DNA of 33,698 nt, from contig JAILDK010000047.1 of assembly GCA_024689485.1 (NCBI GenBank), forward strand, positions 1 to 33,698, in the 5' to 3' direction. A program made the translations under genes and the position numbers. Of the stretch, positions 30,834 to 33,698 are shown piece by piece (within the stretch, counting starts at the first letter, position 1; each line of letters begins with the position of its first letter). This DNA comes from Fibrobacter sp. Its GTDB lineage: Bacteria; Fibrobacterota; Fibrobacteria; Fibrobacterales; Fibrobacteraceae. The notes under the pieces were generated by a model. It was not told the origin of the DNA. It searched no databases and saw nothing but the letters and a program-made list of their open reading frames with translations.

Positions 30834-30870
30834 GAAGAAGCGCGACTCTTTCGAGCCGCGCTTTCTTTTT
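30834..30870. terminator. Bidirectional terminator between dapL and the thioredoxin-like gene
   Basis: AAGCGCG (30838-30844) pairs with CGCGCTT (30857-30863). One internal A-C mismatch is followed by the inner pairs CTC/GAG and a tttc loop. T-rich on the right and A-rich on the left. Confidence 0.75.
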
Positions 30871-30885
30871 AGAAGGAGAAATTTT

Positions 30886-31422
30886 TTACGGGAACATCTT
30901 GTTCAAAATTTCTTGCAGCTGTTCCAAGCTTTTCTTGGAAGTATCGCTAAAGCGGTAGAACGAGCCGTCCTTGTTCACCAAGAAGACGACCGGGACGTAG
31001 CCCGTTCCGTAACGCGGACCGAACTTTGCGTTTACATCTTGGAAAATCGGGAGCGAAGCGTTGAACTGGTCGATGAACAGGCGCACATCGTTCTTTTTGA
31101 TGCCGCTGCCGACAGAGATGCCGATTCCGTTCAAACCTTTTTCTTCGTACTGCTTGATCAAGGTTTGCATGTGCGGAAAGTTCGCCTGGCAATGCGGGCA
31201 CTTGGGGCTAAAGTAGAAGATTAGGAGAGGCTTGTTCGAAAAATGGGAAAACAACATTCCCGGGTCGCTGATACCGGCGAGAGGAATGGTGAAATCGATT
31301 TTCATCGTGGTGCCGGAAGAATCTTTCATCAGTTCTGGCGCGTTCTGCTTGACTTCTACCTGTGCGAATGCGGTTGCTGCCAAAAGAGCAATCAAGGAAA
31401 AAGCTTTTCCCACAAATCTCAT
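30886..31422 (-). CDS. Exported TlpA/AhpC-like thioredoxin-fold protein
   Basis: A 178-aa thiol-disulphide oxidoreductase of the TlpA/ResA type. Signal peptide is residues 1-20 (ending TAFA). The thioredoxin fold has the active site SPKCPHCQA (Cys75 and Cys78) and the cis-proline segment TGYVPVVFLV. It should act in the periplasm, reducing or oxidising cysteines of exported proteins; direction and partner are unknown. AGGAG 8 nt before ATG 31422 is a strong Shine-Dalgarno but lies inside a hairpin (31431-31449), so translation may be controlled. It is a single gene, convergent with dapL and divergent from the outer-membrane-like protein. Confidence 0.88.
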   Translation of the reverse strand: MRFVGKAFSLIALLAATAFAQVEVKQNAPELMKDSSGTTMKIDFTIPLAGISDPGMLFSHFSNKPLLIFYFSPKCPHCQANFPHMQTLIKQYEEKGLNGIGISVGSGIKKNDVRLFIDQFNASLPIFQDVNAKFGPRYGTGYVPVVFLVNKDGSFYRFSDTSKKSLEQLQEILNKMFP

Positions 31423-31430
31423 TCAAAAAA

Positions 31431-31449
31431 CTCCTGTGATAACAGGGAG
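31431..31449 (-). promoter_or_regulatory. Hairpin covering the Shine-Dalgarno of the thioredoxin-like gene
   Basis: In the minus-strand RNA, CUCC-C-UGU pairs with ACAGGAG around a UAUC loop: seven base pairs with one bulged C. The 3' arm is the Shine-Dalgarno itself (AGGAG). Whether it forms depends on the transcription start; a start near 31445 would leave only four pairs. Confidence 0.4.
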
Positions 31450-31505
31450 TAAAATACAAAAGAAATCGCGAAAAAAAAGAGTTTTCTTCACGTTTTAAAT
31501 TTTCC

Positions 31506-31513
31506 TACATTTT
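31506..31513 (+). promoter_or_regulatory. -7-like box of the outer-membrane-like gene (TACATTTT)
   Basis: TACATTTT is one mismatch from TAnnTTTG, with TTTT 20 bp upstream (31482-31485). The predicted start is near 31517, four bases before ATG 31521, which has no Shine-Dalgarno. Confidence 0.35.
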
Positions 31514-31520
31514 AAATCAC

Positions 31521-32309
31521 ATGGCACGATTTCTCAAAATTTGGACGGTCCTGCTTTTGACGCTCGGCTCGATGCTGTTGGCGGATGAGGGGAATACTGT
31601 GCAAACAGCGGGAAAAAAACTCGTTGACGGGGGAATCCTCCTTCCGCGGGAAGCCAGTTACCAGGGAAAGGGCTTTGGCGTGGGCATTGGCGGTGGGGCA
31701 CTTTTTCCCAGTGGAAAGAATTGCAAGGTGCTTGCCCAGTGGCAGGGAACCGGGGAATATGCTTATTCGCCGCATGTAAGCGCGGGCGTTTCTGTGCGCA
31801 TGTATGGCGGAAATATCGACGATAAAATTTCGATGATTTATCAGCGCTACCATAGCCATGTGCGCTTGCATTACCTGGTGAACCCGAACTGGGTCCTTTT
31901 TGCAGAACCCGCCTTTGGCTTTGAATCGACGTCTTTGGATAAAATCCGGGACGAAAGCTCGACGGCGACCTCTTTGGCAACGGAAGACGAGGTGAACGAG
32001 GCGGTCGGTTGCGACAATGAATATTCCTTAGATGGCGCATCGGGCGCGTTGAGCTTGGGTTCGGGCTTTGCGCTCAGCGAAAGCTGGTCTGTAAACGGGG
32101 CTGTGGGCTACGAACACAGCTGGTCGGGGGTTGGTCAGCTGTCGATTAACCTTGGGTTCGGATTTAATCTGCGTAATAACGTGGATTATCTTAAAAGGAA
32201 CGTCCTCGGAGCGTGGATCGCCTTCGAAATGGTCGCTAAGCGCTATTTTTCGAACGAAACGGGCGACTGGGGCGTCGCCAATATGATCGCCTTTATTCTG
32301 AACATTTGA
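31521..32309 (+). CDS. Predicted outer-membrane beta-barrel protein
   Basis: A 262-aa exported protein without a recognised family. The signal peptide ends at LGSMLLA (about residue 21). The mature part has alternating strands rich in Gly and aromatics (GKGFGVGIGGGALF, SPHVSAGVSVRMYGG, SHVRLHYLVNPNWVLFAEPAFGFE, SLGSGFALSESWSVNGAVGYEHSW, GQLSINLGFGFNL), as in small outer-membrane barrels. Two Cys (about 71 and 174) could form a disulphide. The last strand ends MIAFILNI. Its stop codon overlaps the -33 box of the rpsF promoter. Confidence 0.75.
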   Translation: MARFLKIWTVLLLTLGSMLLADEGNTVQTAGKKLVDGGILLPREASYQGKGFGVGIGGGALFPSGKNCKVLAQWQGTGEYAYSPHVSAGVSVRMYGGNIDDKISMIYQRYHSHVRLHYLVNPNWVLFAEPAFGFESTSLDKIRDESSTATSLATEDEVNEAVGCDNEYSLDGASGALSLGSGFALSESWSVNGAVGYEHSWSGVGQLSINLGFGFNLRNNVDYLKRNVLGAWIAFEMVAKRYFSNETGDWGVANMIAFILNI

Positions 32310-32336
32310 CGATTTTTTAGCCTTTTGCTATATTTG
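32305..32336 (+). promoter_or_regulatory. rpsF operon promoter
   Basis: TTTG (32305-32308), 20 bp, TATATTTG (32329-32336): a complete match to the Bacteroidota promoter pattern TTTG-N19-21-TAnnTTTG. It also reads as TTGACG-N17-TATATT of the sigma-70 type. Transcription should start near 32340, right at the first leader hairpin. Confidence 0.65.
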
Positions 32337-32339
32337 GGT

Positions 32340-32404
32340 TCCCCATGTACAGTGGGGCCCTCCTGTATCCATGGTGGATATGGGCTGAAGTCCAAAGGGA
32401 TTTT
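32340..32404 (+). promoter_or_regulatory. Structured 5' leader of rpsF (candidate S6:S18 autoregulatory RNA)
   Basis: Hairpin 1 is CCCCA (32341-32345) with TGGGG (32353-32357). Hairpin 2 is TATCCA (32366-32371) with TGGATA (32375-32380), possibly closed below by GCCC (32357-32360) with GGGC (32382-32385). The Shine-Dalgarno AAAGGGA (32394-32400) follows. rpsF leaders of many bacteria bind the S6:S18 complex; this one is a candidate by position and structure only. Confidence 0.45.
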
Positions 32405-32770
32405 ATGAAACAGTACGAAACAATGGTGCTTCTCGACGCCATGCTCTCTGACGACGTGATCGCGTCTGAAGTTCAGAGCTTCGCCGACAAGATTACCGCA
32501 GCAGGCGAAATCCTTCGCCGCGACGATTGGGGCAAGCGCAAGCTCGCTTACGAAATCAAGCACAAGACTCACGGCTACTATGTGATCTTCTACTACAAGG
32601 CAGAAGCTTCCGTGGTTGCAGAACTTGAAAACATCTTCAAGCTCGACGAAAACGTTCTCCGTTGGATCACCCTCGTGGATTATCCGATGTCTGAAGTCGT
32701 CTATGACAAGAACTTGAGCCAGACCGAAGATGTGACTCCGATCGACGCTGAAGAAGGAGATGCTGAATAA
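32405..32770 (+). CDS. rpsF: 30S ribosomal protein S6
   Basis: A 121-aa small-subunit protein that binds 16S rRNA together with S18. [17 protein letters not shown] and [22 protein letters not shown] are the classic S6 blocks, followed by NVLRWITLV and an acidic C-terminal tail (DAEEGDAE). AAAGGGA 4 nt upstream supports ATG 32405; the in-frame ATG at 32345 lies inside the leader hairpin and is not used. First gene of rpsF-rpsR-rplI. No ssb or priB lies between rpsF and rpsR. Confidence 0.97.
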   Translation: MKQYETMVLLDAMLSDDVIASEVQSFADKITAAGEILRRDDWGKRKLAYEIKHKTHGYYVIFYYKAEASVVAELENIFKLDENVLRWITLVDYPMSEVVYDKNLSQTEDVTPIDAEEGDAE

Positions 32771-33021
32771 TGGCTTTCGAAGATAAGAAGAACAATTCTC
32801 GCGTTCGTCGCAAGAAGACCTGCTGGTTCACCGAAAATAAGGTCCAGTACATCGATTATAAGGACGAAAAGGTTCTCCGTCGCTTCATCTCTGAACGCGG
32901 CAAGATCATTCCTCGTCGTATTTCCGGCACGAGTGCCAAGTATCAGCGCATGCTCGTCGAAGCTATCAAGCGCGCACGTCACATGGCTATTTTGCCGTTC
33001 GTCGCAGACACTCTGCGCTAA
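32770..33021 (+). CDS. rpsR: 30S ribosomal protein S18
   Basis: An 83-aa basic small-subunit protein that pairs with S6 on the platform. Family blocks include [35 protein letters not shown] and the C-terminal [13 protein letters not shown] CxxC pair is not present; a single Cys18 remains in KKTCWF. Its start codon overlaps the rpsF stop (TAATG), ensuring coupled, equimolar synthesis with its partner. Confidence 0.97.
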   Translation: MAFEDKKNNSRVRRKKTCWFTENKVQYIDYKDEKVLRRFISERGKIIPRRISGTSAKYQRMLVEAIKRARHMAILPFVADTLR

Positions 33022-33030
33022 GGAGCAAAA

Positions 33031-33477
33031 ATGGAAGTTATTCTTAAAGCCAATGTGCCGAACCTCGGCAGCATGATGGACGTGGTGAAGGTAAAGAACG
33101 GCTATGCCATGAACTACCTTTTCCCGAACAAGCTCGCTATCCGTGCTACGGAAGAAGCTAAGAAGAAGATTGCAGAAAACCGCGAAGCGATGGAAGCTCT
33201 CTTCAATAAGGAACTCGGCGCTGCACGCGAAGTCGCTGCTAAGCTCGCTGAAGTTACCGTCAACCTTTCTCGTCGCGTTGTCGAAGGCGAACGCCTTTAC
33301 GGTTCCGTGACGGCTGCAGATATCGCTGACGAAATCACCAAGCAGGGTATCAAGATCACCCGTGCTCAGGTGGATCTCGCTGAACCGATCAAGCAGCTCG
33401 GTGTCTATCCGGTGACCATCAAGGTCTTCGGTGACGTCTCCGCTGAAGTGAAGGTTTGGGTCGTTAAGGCTGACTAA
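33031..33477 (+). CDS. rplI: 50S ribosomal protein L9
   Basis: A 148-aa large-subunit protein. The N-terminal rRNA-binding domain has MEVILKANVPNLGSMMDVV and VKNGYAMNYLFPNKLAI. The long connecting helix (about 40-75) is Ala/Lys/Glu-rich, and the C-terminal domain has RLYGSVTAADIADEI and LGVYPVTIKVFGDVSAEVKV. An AAGGAG sequence precedes the ATG by 5 nt. Last gene of the ribosomal operon, followed by a terminator. Confidence 0.97.
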   Translation: MEVILKANVPNLGSMMDVVKVKNGYAMNYLFPNKLAIRATEEAKKKIAENREAMEALFNKELGAAREVAAKLAEVTVNLSRRVVEGERLYGSVTAADIADEITKQGIKITRAQVDLAEPIKQLGVYPVTIKVFGDVSAEVKVWVVKAD

Positions 33478-33507
33478 GCTGAAACGTTCCTTTTCAAGCT
33501 TTGAAAA

Positions 33508-33539
33508 GAAAAGCCGTCCCATTGGGGCGGCTTTTTTGT
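33508..33539 (+). terminator. Terminator of the rpsF-rpsR-rplI operon
   Basis: A 10-bp stem, AAGCCGTCCC (33511-33520) with GGGGCGGCTT (33524-33533), one U-G pair, att loop and a T tract. Confidence 0.88.
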
Positions 33540-33566
33540 TTGCAGTCCTATTTTTTGCTATTTTAC
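33535..33566 (+). promoter_or_regulatory. Candidate promoter of the last gene
   Basis: TTTG (33535-33538), 20 bp, TATTTTAC (33559-33566), two mismatches from TAnnTTTG. The start would be near 33570, three bases before ATG 33573. The TTTG box overlaps the T tract of the preceding terminator. Confidence 0.4.
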
Positions 33567-33572
33567 AAGCAA

Positions 33573-33698
33573 ATGCACAAGTTTGCCCTTTTATCTTTAT
33601 TTGCAGGACTGTTGTTCGCTTCGACGGCGAATGCGCAGGTCCGTGATTTGTTTGCTGAATTTGAAGAAGAAACCAAGGCAGCGGATTCTGTCGCCGTG
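33573..33698 (+). CDS. Exported protein, 5' part only
   Basis: Only the first 42 codons are in the window. The product starts MHKFALLSLFAGLLFAS and has a signal peptide cleaved probably after TANA (residue 21), then the acidic stretch VRDLFAEFEEETKAAD. There is no Shine-Dalgarno. Function cannot be judged. The good promoter and signal peptide make it a real gene rather than a chance frame. Confidence 0.75.
   Translation, partial: MHKFALLSLFAGLLFASTANAQVRDLFAEFEEETKAADSVAV

Noticed and set aside
32345-32404. Upstream in-frame ATG that would lengthen S6 by 20 residues
   Set aside because: It lies within the first leader hairpin, about five bases from the predicted transcription start. S6 proteins start at MKQYE-type sequences with the Shine-Dalgarno seen before 32405.
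1-33698. CRISPR array, insertion sequence or prophage
   Set aside because: No regularly spaced repeats, transposase or integrase motifs, terminal inverted repeats or phage structural genes were seen on either strand.

Overview
The window looks like chromosomal DNA from a Fibrobacter-type bacterium (phylum Fibrobacterota). Three things suggest this. It carries a secreted GH26 mannanase ending in a C-terminal sorting-type domain and an intracellular GH8 oligoxylanase. It has many signal-peptide or lipoprotein envelope proteins without clear families. Its promoters resemble the Bacteroidota type (TTTG, about 20 bp, TAnnTTTG). I saw no integrase, IS element, phage gene or CRISPR array. The genus is an inference from gene content, not a database result.

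Layout. 1-374: no gene, two copies of a degenerate 44-bp repeat, then a terminator. 375-3617 (-): mannanase, then the GTPase YchF. 3663-4499 (+): a lipoprotein, convergent with a tight five-gene minus-strand operon (9706 down to 4512) that runs degenerate primase-helicase-like protein, GT4 glycosyltransferase, Dabb protein, HAD hydrolase, GH8 oligoxylanase. 9773-11736 (+): ruvC and two apparently cytoplasmic peptidoglycan-peptide hydrolases (VanY/M15-like, MpaA/M14-like). 11842-14527 (-): pssA and a family-5 solute-binding lipoprotein. 14675-27519 (-): a long same-strand run, in transcription order XPB helicase, MATE transporter, primase/RepA-like ATPase fusion, Cys-less TrmA-like methyltransferase, LysM protein, a 54-aa membrane protein, sensor kinase, response regulator, beta-propeller protein. 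27618-33698 (mostly +): lipoprotein, tRNA-Thr(CGT) on -, YfgM-like TPR protein, dapL, TlpA-like thioredoxin (-), outer-membrane-like protein, rpsF-rpsR-rplI, and the start of another secreted protein.

Most genes are housekeeping or envelope functions. The most unusual content is two separate proteins built like replicative primase-helicases whose catalytic motifs look eroded (7811-9706 and 22617-24353). One leads an operon with carbohydrate genes. The other sits directly upstream of a TrmA-like methyltransferase lacking its catalytic cysteine. Also worth attention are a LysM / 54-aa membrane protein / kinase / regulator / propeller module that looks like an envelope-sensing unit, a structured rpsF leader, a hairpin that hides the Shine-Dalgarno of the thioredoxin gene, and several genes whose predicted transcription start lies 0-4 nt before the start codon.
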